DNA of 64,000 nt from Thermoproteus uzoniensis 768-20 (GTDB taxonomy: Archaea; Thermoproteota; Thermoprotei; Thermoproteales; Thermoproteaceae): the NCBI RefSeq assembly GCF_000193375.1, contig NC_015315.1, forward strand, positions 1,868,622 through 1,932,621, written 5' to 3'. Of the stretch, positions 9,003 through 18,431 are shown one piece after another. A model generated the notes under the pieces. The model was not told the DNA's origin. It did no database searches and worked only from the letters and a program-made list of their open reading frames with translations. Position 1 is the stretch's first letter. The number at the start of each line of letters is the position of its first letter. Position numbers and translations under genes: made by a program.

Positions 9003-9547
9003 CTGTATATCTCCGACTCCTTGAACCAATAGGCTATCTCCCGCCTCGCCTCCTCGGGGCTGTCGCTTGCGTGTACGAGGTTGCGGATAGACCGCCTCTC
9101 CCTATTGGCCAGGTCGGGGCTGTCCGTGGAGAAATCGCCCCTGATAGTCCCCGGCTCGGCCTTGTAGGGCAGGGTATTGCCCACGAGCTTCCTCACCACG
9201 CTCACGGCGTGGTTCCCCTCGACCACCATGAGGAGGATAGGCGACTCGGTCATGTAGTCCACCAGCCACCCCTTCACCATCTTGCCTATCTCCACGGGGT
9301 CGTCCGTGCCCAGCTCGGCCTTGGGATCGATCCCCATCTCTCTATAGCTGTTGAGCGTCTTGTTCCCCACGCTTCTGAGCCAAGCCTCGTCGCTGGGGTA
9401 GAAACCCGCCATCTGTTCGCGGGAGGCCCACACCATCTTGGCGGCGACTATCCTAAGCCCCGCCCTCTCGAGGCGGGATATTATCTCCCCTATAAGCCCC
9501 CTCTTGACGGCGTCCGGCTTAACTATGACCAACGTCCTCTCGATCAT
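8993..9547 (-). CDS. ndk: Nucleoside diphosphate kinase
   Basis: 184 residues. Transfers gamma-phosphate from ATP to NDPs through a phosphohistidine. Family features: ERTLVIVKPDAVKRGLIGEI at the N-terminus, GTIRGDF, and the catalytic His in NLVHASDS. It is longer than the roughly 150-residue bacterial enzyme because of an insertion after the first third (about residues 60-95), as in other crenarchaeal NDKs. A TATA-like TTTAAAAA about 20 bases upstream supports the ATG. Confidence 0.97.
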   Translation of the reverse strand: MIERTLVIVKPDAVKRGLIGEIISRLERAGLRIVAAKMVWASREQMAGFYPSDEAWLRSVGNKTLNSYREMGIDPKAELGTDDPVEIGKMVKGWLVDYMTESPILLMVVEGNHAVSVVRKLVGNTLPYKAEPGTIRGDFSTDSPDLANRERRSIRNLVHASDSPEEARREIAYWFKESEIYSYR

Positions 9548-9669
9548 GGCCGGAGGAAAACCGGCCTTTTTAAAGGTCGGCTCTCTACCGCCCGGGGCCG
9601 GACTTACCGGGGCCGGAGTTTGCTCAAATAGCTCCTATGCGCCCAACTACAGGCGAGGTGCGCGACGGC

Positions 9670-10539
9670 TTACAATACCTCTATCTCTTGGCCTTCCCTA
9701 TATACGGCCTTGCGCTCGACGACGTAGGTGAACGCGCTGGCCGAGCCAGCGATGCCGCCGATAAGCCCGCCGAGGGACCCCCACAAGGTGAGATCCACGC
9801 CTTTGGCGGCCGAGATCCCCATGCCTATCGCCGTGCCCAAAACGACGGAGCCCGTCAAGATCGTGATTGCGGCCGCCAGCGACGCCGCTCTCCCCCTCCG
9901 AGATATGGGATACTCCATGTAGACTACGTTGCCCTCGGCGGCGTCGACCACCGCGTTGTACTCCTTCCCTCTGTATATGTACTTCAGTTTCCAGAAGGGG
10001 TAGTAGACTATTCCCTCGAACGTTGTCTTGTCGCTTATGGGCTTCTTAAACGCCGCGGCGTAGCTCCGGGCCTCTTTCTCGTAGGGCTTTGAGGCTGCGG
10101 CCCAAGCCGTCTCGGGATCTAGCTGGGGCTGGTGGAATACGGCGGTTCTCTCCAGCGAAGGCTTAAAGGGAATTCTCCACCGCGCCGGAAATCTGTAATT
10201 CCTCGGGACGTAAAACGGCGGCCTCTCCACCGCAAGCGCAGTCGCGTACGTGGCCAGCTCCTTCAGAGGCTCAAAATAGACATAGTAGAGATAGAGCGGA
10301 AGGAAGTGGAGCTCCGCATCGGCCGGCGAGGACGTGCCTAGATCCCGCGGCGAGGCCCAGGGGCGGAAACCGAAGACTCTGTTGAAGGCCGCTGTCTTGT
10401 CGAGGCGCGGCTCGAAAAGGTAGACGGACTCGAAGATCTTCCCCTCCCTCAAGACAGTGCCGCAGTAGGGGCAGACCAGATACTGCGCGCCTTCCGGCGC
10501 CTCGTACTCGGCCCCGCAGTAGGGACAACGGACCTTCAT
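9670..10539 (-). CDS. Zinc-ribbon membrane-anchored protein B
   Basis: 289 residues. The N-terminal zinc ribbon has two CPYC knuckles (VRCPYCGAEYE and LVCPYCGTVL), then about 190 soluble residues, then two adjacent C-terminal hydrophobic helices (about residues 215-270) and a short tail. The ATG overlaps the upstream gene's stop by 4 bases (ATGA), so the two are translationally coupled. Domain order matches its neighbour, suggesting an old duplication. Likely at the cytoplasmic face of the membrane; function unknown. Confidence 0.75.
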   Translation of the reverse strand: MKVRCPYCGAEYEAPEGAQYLVCPYCGTVLREGKIFESVYLFEPRLDKTAAFNRVFGFRPWASPRDLGTSSPADAELHFLPLYLYYVYFEPLKELATYATALAVERPPFYVPRNYRFPARWRIPFKPSLERTAVFHQPQLDPETAWAAASKPYEKEARSYAAAFKKPISDKTTFEGIVYYPFWKLKYIYRGKEYNAVVDAAEGNVVYMEYPISRRGRAASLAAAITILTGSVVLGTAIGMGISAAKGVDLTLWGSLGGLIGGIAGSASAFTYVVERKAVYREGQEIEVL

Positions 10540-11528
10540 TTCTTGACCTTGATGGACGCAACCACGTTTTTGCCGATAGCCGCCGATATCCCCGCGCCGA
10601 AAAACAGAAAGACCGCTCCGACCAATGGGCTCTGCGGGAGCGCGATCCCGCCTATGCCTGCCAAGATGCCGCTGGCCAGGACAGAGCCTATTATGGAGCG
10701 AAGCCTGCCGGATACCGTGATCGGCTCGAGGGCCGCGAGGAGCTCGCCGTCCCAGCCAGCGAAGGCCATGTGGTATTGGGCCTCGTCGACCGTGTAGGGG
10801 ACGAGCCAAGCCGGGAGGTACGTCAGAGGCGAGAGGTCGAGCTCGCCGACTTGGTAGTCGACCGTCTTGTCAAGCACGGCGGTCCTCGCCGAGTGGAGCC
10901 GCAGAGCCTTCAAGGCCCTCTCGCCCGCGTCCTTATCCACTCTGGCGAGCAAGCCGTCCACGGCATCCCGCATGGCTATGCCCCTGGCTCTATCTCTGCC
11001 GAACTCGGCCGCCAGAAATGCCTTGGAGGTCCTGTAGCCCAGCTCTATCTGGTCCAGCGGCTTGGTCTGCGGCTTGGTGGATAGGTAGTGTTGGGCCAGC
11101 TTCTCGGTGGCTATGCCGGCGACGGCCCTCCTAGCCAGCACGGGGACGGTCGCCGAGTAGTTGAGGGAGCCCGACACGTCGACCGTCCTAGTCACGGTAG
11201 TTCTGCCGGAGCTGTAGGTCACCCTAACCCGTGCCCTATAGCTAGCCGCCATCTCCACCGATGCGAAGTAGTAGGGCAGATAGTATAGGTCGGGATCGCC
11301 GAAGGTCGCCGATTTCAGCTTGAGCTCCCTACGCGCCGCCGCCACGGCCCTCCTAGCTATCTCGTCACTGTTCAGAGCAGGCACGGCCAATATGCCGCCG
11401 GTATCGACATCGGAGACCACAAAGTTGGGCCTACCGCAGTACTGGCAGACGACAAGGACAGAATCCGGCGTGACGTCCAGCGGCGCGCCGCAGTAGGAAC
11501 ACCTGAACTCCCTACCCCCCGACGACAT
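10536..11528 (-). CDS. Zinc-ribbon membrane-anchored protein A
   Basis: 330 residues: N-terminal zinc ribbon (FRCSYCGAPLD and VVCQYCGRPN), a long soluble middle, and a hydrophobic pair near the C-terminus (about residues 275-320, with GSVLASGILAGIGGI). Paralogue of, and coupled to, the following gene. The only clear TATA-like box (CTATTTAAAC, about 11616-11626) is about 95 bases upstream and is better placed for a 28-codon upstream frame at 11598. Function unknown; the two proteins probably act together. Confidence 0.75.
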   Translation of the reverse strand: MSSGGREFRCSYCGAPLDVTPDSVLVVCQYCGRPNFVVSDVDTGGILAVPALNSDEIARRAVAAARRELKLKSATFGDPDLYYLPYYFASVEMAASYRARVRVTYSSGRTTVTRTVDVSGSLNYSATVPVLARRAVAGIATEKLAQHYLSTKPQTKPLDQIELGYRTSKAFLAAEFGRDRARGIAMRDAVDGLLARVDKDAGERALKALRLHSARTAVLDKTVDYQVGELDLSPLTYLPAWLVPYTVDEAQYHMAFAGWDGELLAALEPITVSGRLRSIIGSVLASGILAGIGGIALPQSPLVGAVFLFFGAGISAAIGKNVVASIKVKK

Positions 11529-11598
11529 GGCCGGACAAGGAGAAGAGCCCTAGCGAGGCAGTGCCGTAAGCCGACACGCGCGCAGTCACGGCATACAT
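11512..11598 (-). CDS. Possible 28-codon upstream open reading frame
   Basis: ATG to TAG, overlapping the first 17 bases of the zinc-ribbon gene in another frame. The ATG is about 25 bases from the centre of a TATA-like CTATTTAAAC, the leaderless arrangement used elsewhere in this window, while the zinc-ribbon gene's own ATG is not. It could act as a leader that couples or regulates translation. No family is recognised. Confidence 0.3.
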   Translation of the reverse strand: MYAVTARVSAYGTASLGLFSLSGHVVGG

Positions 11599-11673
11599 GC
11601 TATTTACAACCTGGACGTTTAAATAGCTCACTTCCGCTGTAGCTTGTTTTAGATAAAGCTGTAGGTTTTCAAA

Positions 11674-12933
11674 TTAGGGTATGAGCGCGGCCAGTAGCAG
11701 AGGCGCGGCGACGCCGAGGACCACCGCGAGCGTCGAGGTGAGCACCGAGGTGGCGTTGTCGGCGCTGGGGCCAGCCGCCTCGACGATCTGCCTAAAGACG
11801 CGTAGGTAGTAGGGAGTCGCCAGGGCGCTGTTGAGTATCACGAGGACGGCGACGCCCGCCTGGCCCAAGGCCAGCGACAGGAGTATGAGCAGTAGCTTGG
11901 GCCAGAAGCCGAGGAGGGGCGGCAGGCCGAGCAGAGACAATACGTTGACTGCGTTCGACAAGACGCGCCTCTCCGGGACCGTGTCGGCGTGCTTGACGGT
12001 AAGCGCGCCGAATATGCCCGCCTTGCCGAGGCCCGAGGTCAGACCCTCCAGCACGATCACTAGCGACGCCACGGAGAACGCCGACATATTGCCCACGAGA
12101 GGCAATGAGACGAACTTGTTGCCGAAGTAGAACACAAGCGCGGCGGCGGCCACGGCGTAGGACATATGCGCGATGGAGGAGTACGCCAAGATGCGGCCGA
12201 AAGTCCTCGCCGTGAGGCCAGCCACGTTGGCGAAGGTCATGGAGGCGAGTGATGCCACTAGGAGGGCGAACGCGGCCGGCTTGGCCATGGGGACGACGTT
12301 GAGGAGAGTCAGCAGGACCAACAACGGCGTCAGCTCGCCGAATATGGTCAACGCGGCGACGCCTCTAGGCGTGGACAGGGCGAACGCGTCTACCATCCAG
12401 AGGTGGGCCGGCACGAGGCCAAGCTCGAAAATGAAGCCTATTGCGAGCACGACCCAGCCGAGGGTAGGCGATACGTAGAGGGCGAGGGGGAAGCCGAGCA
12501 CCATCAAGGTCTTGCCCACGGCCGAGAATATGAGGTACTTGAGAGCCCCCTCCACGTTCTCCCTTTCGCGGCCCGACGCGAGCAGGCCATATATGCTGGC
12601 CGTCGACACCGCCAGTGCGGCCAGCCCCGCAAAGGCGTAGTAGACCGCCTGTTGAGGAGCCGCGACGACCCTATAGTAGGCGTAGGCCGCCAGGGCCGTG
12701 GACGTAGCCGAGAGGCCCAAGGCGAACCCCAGCCCCCCATAAGGCCAATCCAAGGCGAAGGCTATGGCCACCACGCCGAGTAGCGTGAAGAAGAACGCAG
12801 CCTCGGGCACGAAGAAGGCCATGGCGAACACGGCTATCCCCATGGCGGCCGCGAGGTAGCGCCCGTCCACCTTAAGCGCGAGGGGCGCAAGCGCGGCGAA
12901 GGCCAACACGACGAGGAAGAACGGGTCGATCAT
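11674..12933 (-). CDS. nuoN: Complex I antiporter-like subunit N
   Basis: 419 residues, about 12-13 membrane helices. Last gene of the nuoJKMLN run, overlapping nuoL by 4 bases. Homologous to Mrp antiporter subunits; the discontinuous-helix region (TIFGELTPLLVLLTLLN, then RILAYSSIAHMSYAV) carries the expected Lys/Arg/His residues. Assigned N rather than L or M because it is shorter, lacks the NuoL C-terminal lateral helix, and is last in the order. Pumps protons in the membrane arm. Confidence 0.85.
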   Translation of the reverse strand: MIDPFFLVVLAFAALAPLALKVDGRYLAAAMGIAVFAMAFFVPEAAFFFTLLGVVAIAFALDWPYGGLGFALGLSATSTALAAYAYYRVVAAPQQAVYYAFAGLAALAVSTASIYGLLASGRERENVEGALKYLIFSAVGKTLMVLGFPLALYVSPTLGWVVLAIGFIFELGLVPAHLWMVDAFALSTPRGVAALTIFGELTPLLVLLTLLNVVPMAKPAAFALLVASLASMTFANVAGLTARTFGRILAYSSIAHMSYAVAAAALVFYFGNKFVSLPLVGNMSAFSVASLVIVLEGLTSGLGKAGIFGALTVKHADTVPERRVLSNAVNVLSLLGLPPLLGFWPKLLLILLSLALGQAGVAVLVILNSALATPYYLRVFRQIVEAAGPSADNATSVLTSTLAVVLGVAAPLLLAALIP

Positions 12934-14819
12934 AGCAACACCAACAAGACCAGCACTAGGAGGCCGGCGATGGCGTATAGGAGATACCAGCTGATGCTCC
13001 CGGTCTGCAGACGCCTAAACGCGGCGGACATCCTGCCGAAGGCCCAGGGAAGCGCCACGTGGTAGAGGTTGTCTATCACGCCGCGGTCGACGACCCAGTA
13101 GATCAAGTGGGCCAAGTTGTGGTATATCCACACGAGGACCCCGTCGTAGAGCCACGGCAGGTAGAACCTCCTATAGCCTATCCTCCAAAGCGGGGTCAAG
13201 GCCCTGGACCTCACGCCTGGCCTCAAGACGTAGAGCGCCAGCGCTACGGCGAAGCCTGCGAGGAAGGCGAGGAAGCCGGGAGACGCGACCAGTCTCGTGA
13301 CCTCGTCGGCGTAGAGGTACGCGAAGTAGCCGCCGACCCCCAACGCGGCCAGGGCCAGGACGGTGTAGGGGACCCACATGATGGGGTGCGCCTCGTGGAC
13401 GTGTTCCTTAGGCTCGGGGCCGTGGACCAGCGAAAGGCCGAGGAGCCTCAGCCCGTAGAGCGGGGCGAGGAACGCTATGAGGCCGGCCACCAAGACGCCT
13501 GAGAACCCCACGGCGTCGAAGCCCGCCGATATGTTGTCGACCGCCATCTCCTTGGTGAAGAACCCGGCGAACGGCGGCGTGCCGATCAGCGAGAGCATGG
13601 CCAGCCAAAGCGCCAGGGAGGTCACCCTCATGTAGTTGCCGAGCCTGCCGACGGCGCCGAGGTATTTAGTGCCGGTCTCGTGGATCACAGCGCCGTATCC
13701 CATGAAGAGAGGCGCCTTGGAGATCGCGTGCCCCACGATCTGCATAAAGGCGATCCACAACAAGGCCGTAAGCGCCGCGCCGCTCCCCACGAGACCTGCG
13801 CCTCCCGCCGCGGCGGCTATAATGCCCAGATTAGCCGCGGTGGAGCCCGCCAGAACGAGCTTGAACTCGTCCACAGTCAGCGCTATTATCGAGGAGAGGA
13901 TGGCGGTCAACGCGCCGAATACAAGAACGGCGAGGAAATACGTCTGCGCCCCCTGCACAGACGCGAATATCGGCGCCGTGACTATGAGCAGGTAGACGCC
14001 GGCGTTTACCATAGTCGCCGCATGTATCAACGCCGAGACGCTCGTCGGGCCTGTCATCGCGGTCAGCAACCACTCTGTGAACGGGAACTGGGCCGACTTC
14101 GTCAAGGGGCCCATCAAGAAGAGGAACAACGGAAGCAGGCCAAGCGCCGAGATTGCGTGTCCCAGCCTGAGCAAGCCGGAGAGCTGGACGGTGCCGACGG
14201 CGGCGAAGATGTAGGCGAGCGACACAAGGAAGGCCGAGTCGCCGGTCCTAATCGTGAGGATCGCGCGGAGGCCCGCCTTCGAGGGAGGCCAGGCGTAGTC
14301 GACGAGCGCGACGCGGTCGCCCGGATGGCCCACCCACTTCACGTCCGGCTCGTCGTCCTTATACCAGTGGCCGATAAGGGCCCAGGACGCGAGGCCCACG
14401 CCCTCCCACCCGACGAGGAGGAACCAGAGGTTGTCGGCATACGTGATTATGAGCATCGACGTGGCGAAGAAGCCCATGAAGAACCAGTACCAGCCAGGCC
14501 TGTAGTCGCCCTCCATGTACTTTACGCTGTAGAGCACTATGAAGAAGACCAGCCAGGCTACAAGCATCCCCATCACTCCGCTGAACTGGTCCAGATGGAG
14601 CGAGATGTAGATCCCCAGCTGGGGTATCCAGGGCACCGAGTACGTCTCGGTGTAGATGCCCGAGACTGGCGGCGAGTAGGCCAGGACGGAGAAGACCGCC
14701 GACAGGAAGGCGCCCGCGACGACGAGCCAGGCCTTGGCCTTCTCTCCGGACACGAAGAGGCTGAGGATAGACGCTATCAACGGCAGGAATACGGTGAGGA
14801 ACACGTACTCGGAGTTCAT
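12930..14819 (-). CDS. nuoL: Complex I antiporter-like subunit L
   Basis: 629 residues, the longest antiporter-like subunit. WEGVGLASWALIGHWY, then TKSAQFPFTEWLLTAM with the conserved Lys, SALIHAATMVNAGVYL and TPPFAGFFTKEM are NuoL signatures. The C-terminal extension (after about residue 480) corresponds to the lateral helix and last membrane helix. Overlaps nuoM by 4 bases. Distal proton pump of the NADH- or ferredoxin-type quinone oxidoreductase. Confidence 0.95.
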   Translation of the reverse strand: MNSEYVFLTVFLPLIASILSLFVSGEKAKAWLVVAGAFLSAVFSVLAYSPPVSGIYTETYSVPWIPQLGIYISLHLDQFSGVMGMLVAWLVFFIVLYSVKYMEGDYRPGWYWFFMGFFATSMLIITYADNLWFLLVGWEGVGLASWALIGHWYKDDEPDVKWVGHPGDRVALVDYAWPPSKAGLRAILTIRTGDSAFLVSLAYIFAAVGTVQLSGLLRLGHAISALGLLPLFLFLMGPLTKSAQFPFTEWLLTAMTGPTSVSALIHAATMVNAGVYLLIVTAPIFASVQGAQTYFLAVLVFGALTAILSSIIALTVDEFKLVLAGSTAANLGIIAAAAGGAGLVGSGAALTALLWIAFMQIVGHAISKAPLFMGYGAVIHETGTKYLGAVGRLGNYMRVTSLALWLAMLSLIGTPPFAGFFTKEMAVDNISAGFDAVGFSGVLVAGLIAFLAPLYGLRLLGLSLVHGPEPKEHVHEAHPIMWVPYTVLALAALGVGGYFAYLYADEVTRLVASPGFLAFLAGFAVALALYVLRPGVRSRALTPLWRIGYRRFYLPWLYDGVLVWIYHNLAHLIYWVVDRGVIDNLYHVALPWAFGRMSAAFRRLQTGSISWYLLYAIAGLLVLVLLVLL

Positions 14820-16276
14820 AGGCCAACCGGGATGAGGTGGTTTTGTACGTATACGCTTATGTTAGTCCAGAGGCTCGACGACATCGGCGGCAGGAACAGT
14901 AGCACGGAGAGGAGCGCGGTTGCGACGATAGCAACCAACGCTGCGTCGTATGGGCCCGCGCCGCTTACCTTGGGCGGCCCGAAGAAGACGTTCTTGATTG
15001 TGGTGAACGCGTAGATGCCCGTCACGACGAGCATCGCGGCGAAGGCTATATATAACTCTATATACTCTATACCGAGATAGGTCTTGACCAGCGCCACCGC
15101 GAGGGTTATCTCGGATATCATGCCTATTGTGAGTATGCCGGCCAAGTTCAAGAAGCCCACTATGGCGGCCCCCGCGAGGGCCGAGTTCCAGCCGTATAGG
15201 CCGCCCATCCTGTCCACGTCGCGGGTGTGGAGGTGCATGATGAAGTAGCCGGCGGTCATGAAGAGGACGGCCTTGCCCAGGCCGTGGCTGATGTATATCA
15301 ACGCGGCGGCGGTGAGTCCGAAGACGTTGTGGAGAGAGAGGGCGAGGAGCATATAGCCCATCTGGCTCACGGTCGAGTAGGCGAAGAGCCTCTTGATGTC
15401 GCTCTGGACGTAGGCCATCATGCCTCCGTATATGGCGGTGGCTATGCCGTACCACGTGAGGGCGGGGAGCCAGCTCTGCGGCGTTATGGGAAGGGCCACG
15501 ACCGATATGACATAGCCGCCGAAGCCGACGAGCACGGGCGACAGGAGGGCCGACAGCGGCGTCGGGGCCTCGGCGTGTACATAGGGTAGCCACATATGGA
15601 CGCCGAGGGCGGCCATCTTGATGAAGGAGCCCAGCAGGACCAGCAAGACTGCGAGGTAGAGAAGCGTCTTGGGGAGAGCCCCGGCGGCTGTGGCGGGCAC
15701 CGGGACTGAGGTGACTCCGTGGAGGTACAGCACTATGAAGCCCGCCAACATGAGGAGCGCCGCTACGTGGGACCAGACCAGGTACATTACGGTTATCCTC
15801 GCCCTATCGCCGTAGCCGTAATACAGCACCTGGAAGAGGGAGGCTATCAGCGCGACCTCTATGAAGATGTAGATGCCGAAGAGATTCCGCGCCGCGAACG
15901 CGCCGGCCAGTCCGCCGAGGAAGAAGCCGTAGGTGAGGTAGAATATAGTGTTCCTGACGCCGAGCTCCTCGGCCCTATGCTCCATGTAGGGCGCCGAGAA
16001 TATGGCGACCATTATGCCGACGAGGGCCACGGTGAAGACGTAGGCGGCGTTGTATGGCTCGAGATACAGCGCGAAGATGGACCAGAGGCCTGTTCCGACC
16101 GAGGCCGCGTACCTCGAGCCGCCGAATAGGGAGAAGGACGATAGGGCCAGCAACGGCAACAACGCGACAGCGCTTATGTAGGCCGCCGTCTGCGTAGACC
16201 GCCTGGCGGCCGCGTACGCTGCCAGCGAGAGGGCCATGGGCAACAATATCGAGGCGTAGAGCGCAAGGCCGGTCAT
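14816..16276 (-). CDS. nuoM: Complex I antiporter-like subunit M
   Basis: 486 residues, about 14 membrane helices. Conserved Glu in FIEVALIASLFQVLYYG, Lys in IKMAALGVHMWLPYVHAEAP, and DIKRLFAYSTVSQMGYM are diagnostic. Reading frames overlap by 4 bases with nuoK upstream and nuoL downstream, so stoichiometric translation is likely. Membrane-arm proton channel. Confidence 0.95.
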   Translation of the reverse strand: MTGLALYASILLPMALSLAAYAAARRSTQTAAYISAVALLPLLALSSFSLFGGSRYAASVGTGLWSIFALYLEPYNAAYVFTVALVGIMVAIFSAPYMEHRAEELGVRNTIFYLTYGFFLGGLAGAFAARNLFGIYIFIEVALIASLFQVLYYGYGDRARITVMYLVWSHVAALLMLAGFIVLYLHGVTSVPVPATAAGALPKTLLYLAVLLVLLGSFIKMAALGVHMWLPYVHAEAPTPLSALLSPVLVGFGGYVISVVALPITPQSWLPALTWYGIATAIYGGMMAYVQSDIKRLFAYSTVSQMGYMLLALSLHNVFGLTAAALIYISHGLGKAVLFMTAGYFIMHLHTRDVDRMGGLYGWNSALAGAAIVGFLNLAGILTIGMISEITLAVALVKTYLGIEYIELYIAFAAMLVVTGIYAFTTIKNVFFGPPKVSGAGPYDAALVAIVATALLSVLLFLPPMSSSLWTNISVYVQNHLIPVGL

Positions 16277-16569
16277 GGCCTATCTCTGCCCGACCTGAAC
16301 TCCTCCAGGTCTGTGGTCTTGGCGGTTGCGTACGCCCTATATATCACCGCTCCTATGATGGCCACCTCGCCGGCGGCCATGGATATAAGCAACACCAACG
16401 CCCAGAGGCCTACGGAGGGCGCGGCCGATAGGACCGGCGCGAGGGCGGCGAGAGCCCCCACGACTACCACCTCGATCGCGATGAGGAGGCGCACCATGTT
16501 CCTGCTCGCCGCAAGGCCGTAGAGCCCCACGGCGATCAGCACGAGCCCGACGGCGATTGCGGCGATCAT
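16273..16569 (-). CDS. nuoK: Complex I subunit K
   Basis: 98 residues, three membrane helices: helix 1 VGLVLIAVGLYGLAA, helix 2 with the conserved Glu in LLIAIEVVVVGAL, and helix 3 with the Glu in LLISMAAGEVAIIGAVIY. Both Glu residues belong to the proton path. The ATG overlaps the nuoJ stop by 4 bases, which fixes this start; the frame is open for a further 196 residues upstream but reads there as nonsense over nuoJ. Confidence 0.93.
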   Translation of the reverse strand: MIAAIAVGLVLIAVGLYGLAASRNMVRLLIAIEVVVVGALAALAPVLSAAPSVGLWALVLLISMAAGEVAIIGAVIYRAYATAKTTDLEEFRSGRDRP

Positions 16570-16994
16570 ATCCTCTTCGCGACCTCTATGGCCACCACTA
16601 GCGACGAGACCAGGAGGGCCGCTATTAGGGCGAGGAGGTCGAAGTTGGGCTGTAGCTCCTGGCCCATCTGGGGCGGCGGCGCTTGCGGGATCAAGGCCCA
16701 CAACAGCAGGGCGGCGGCGACGGCGAGGGCGGCCACGGCTATCTTGTACCGGCGCGGGTATTCGAAAAAGCCGCCGTACATTGAGGCGGTGACTATCACC
16801 ATGAGTATGACCGAGCCTATATAGACGACGAAGACCAAGAAGGACGCCACCACGAGCCCCATCAAGGCGTAGTACGCGGCCACTGTGGCGGCCGAGAACG
16901 CCAAGCTCAGGGCGGCCACGGCGTTGTCCTTGACCAAAACCGCGAGGATGCCGAAGACTAGGGCAACCGCCAGAATTAGATATTCCAGGAACAT
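16566..16994 (-). CDS. nuoJ: Complex I subunit J
   Basis: 142 residues, about five helices. The pi-bulge helix VFVVYIGSVILMVIVTASM with the conserved Tyr-Ile-Gly-Ser is visible, followed by a short loop and two helices; shorter than bacterial NuoJ. A TATA-like TTATTTAAAAG (17011-17021) about 25 bases before the ATG shows that nuoJKMLN has its own promoter, separate from nuoDHI. Confidence 0.9.
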   Translation of the reverse strand: MFLEYLILAVALVFGILAVLVKDNAVAALSLAFSAATVAAYYALMGLVVASFLVFVVYIGSVILMVIVTASMYGGFFEYPRRYKIAVAALAVAAALLLWALIPQAPPPQMGQELQPNFDLLALIAALLVSSLVVAIEVAKRI

Positions 16995-17096
16995 GTAGGG
17001 CGTGGAATAACACCCTTTTAAATAATTCTTGAGTCGAGTGCAAAAAAGAGTTAACTCGCCCCCAGGATCTGCGACCGACGCGGCTCCTACCGGCGA

Positions 17097-17654
17097 TTAG
17101 CCCGTCGACAGCCCTCTCCTCAGCTCTTCCAGCGCCTTTTCCAGCTCTTCGCCCCATTTGGCTTTTCCTTTCAAGGCTTCTGCCCTCTCGGCAAGTTCTC
17201 TCAACAGCAGAACCACGTCGTAAGCGGCCTCGCCGCTATTTCTGTATTTCGACAGAGCCATATCCGGATCCGGCCCGTGGTACTGGTAGTCGTGTAGTTT
17301 AAGAGCTAGGGCAGTGCCGAGGGCAATTTTAGCGTGTCCAACCTCCTCAAGCATCTGCGAGAGGGCGGTCATTCTGCTGGTGGGCACACGGGGCACCGCC
17401 GTAGACTCAAGCCAGCGCCTCTCCTCCTCGCTTCTCGCCACGGCCTTCAGTCTCTCCAGCTCCAGCCTGAGGAGAGCCGCCATTAGGGCTCTCCACGCCT
17501 GGAAGGCCTTCCCCGCGGCGTTTCTCACCAGACCGCGGCGGAGAAACTCAAGGGCCAACCCGGCCTCCACTAAAGCCTCCAGAAGACGGGCAGAGACGTA
17601 GTCCTCGGCAGAGGGCTTGGGAAGAGGCCTCTCAAGAACTTCGGCAGAGACCAT
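17097..17654 (-). CDS. PaREP1-family protein (inserted in the nuo cluster)
   Basis: 185 residues, mostly alpha-helical. Family marks: LVRNAAGKAFQAWRALMAALL and LKLHDYQYHGPDPDMALSKY. PaREP1 proteins are a large paralogous family first named in Pyrobaculum aerophilum; they resemble HEPN-like helical bundles, and their role is unsettled. A TATA-like CTTTTATT about 25 bases upstream of the ATG gives it an independent promoter. Related to the gene at 35806 and more distantly to 54113. Confidence 0.85.
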   Translation of the reverse strand: MVSAEVLERPLPKPSAEDYVSARLLEALVEAGLALEFLRRGLVRNAAGKAFQAWRALMAALLRLELERLKAVARSEEERRWLESTAVPRVPTSRMTALSQMLEEVGHAKIALGTALALKLHDYQYHGPDPDMALSKYRNSGEAAYDVVLLLRELAERAEALKGKAKWGEELEKALEELRRGLSTG

Positions 17655-17888
17655 GTCAACATTCGTAGAGCGGATGGAATAAAAGTTTTTGGCTATGTCG
17701 TTCCGTTTCCGAGATGCAGTCGGCGCGAGCCTTCGCTGGGAGGCGCGGCCATCCGGCCTGTACGCCTACCGTCGCATATGGCTACGGCCTCGTGATACGT
17801 CCTTGCGGGGTCCGTGAAATACCGATCTCCGGCAGGTTCTCGCCGGGGTCTGGAGACCGAGGCGTCGGGGATCGCCTCAGCCAAAAAG

Positions 17889-18431
17889 TTAGCTCTCCAC
17901 GACGGGCACAGAGGGGGCCGGCGGGAGCGGCTTGTGCTCGCCGAGTTCGCCGACCCTCACCTTGACCACACGCCCTTTGGAGTACTCGTGGACTACCTTC
18001 ACCACGTGGGGGACCAGCTTGGGCACCTGGGGCGGCTTCCTCATCATGTCCGGGGTGTACATCATGTCCTCATGTCTGTAGAACGCGAAGTCTCTGATGT
18101 CGGTGGGGTAGAGGGCGTAGGTGGGGCAGGCGTCTATGCAGTAGTGGCACATTATGCAACGGCCGTAGTCTATGCCGGGGTAGCGCCTCCCGTTCTTCTC
18201 CATATACATCTTTATGGCGTTTGTGGGGCATATCCTCGCGCATATCATGCAAGAGGTGCACCGCTCGGTCCATAGCCCGATCCAGCCCCTCACTCTGCCC
18301 ATATAGTCGGGCACCTCGTAGGGGTAGTATATGGTCAGCCTTTCGGGCTTTATGGTGTATTTGACGCCAAGCCCTATGACGTCTAGGACGGCCTTTATGG
18401 CCTCGCCGATCTTCTGGCCCGCCATGGTCAC
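17889..18431 (-). CDS. nuoI: Complex I subunit I (2x[4Fe-4S] ferredoxin-like)
   Basis: 180 residues. Two cluster motifs, CTSCMICARICP (about residues 54-65) and CIMCHYCIDACP (about 92-103), place clusters N6a and N6b in the peripheral arm, passing electrons towards NuoB. The 4-base overlap with nuoH fixes the start. The roughly 70-residue tail beyond the clusters, with DIRDFAFYRHEDMMYTP, is typical of archaeal forms. No nuoB, which should follow in the electron path, is in the window. Confidence 0.95.
   Translation of the reverse strand: MTMAGQKIGEAIKAVLDVIGLGVKYTIKPERLTIYYPYEVPDYMGRVRGWIGLWTERCTSCMICARICPTNAIKMYMEKNGRRYPGIDYGRCIMCHYCIDACPTYALYPTDIRDFAFYRHEDMMYTPDMMRKPPQVPKLVPHVVKVVHEYSKGRVVKVRVGELGEHKPLPPAPSVPVVES

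Noticed and set aside
17693-17884. 63-codon minus-strand frame between nuoI and the PaREP1 gene
   Set aside because: TTG start, no TATA at proper distance and no family; Arg/Pro-rich composition is typical of chance frames in GC-rich DNA.
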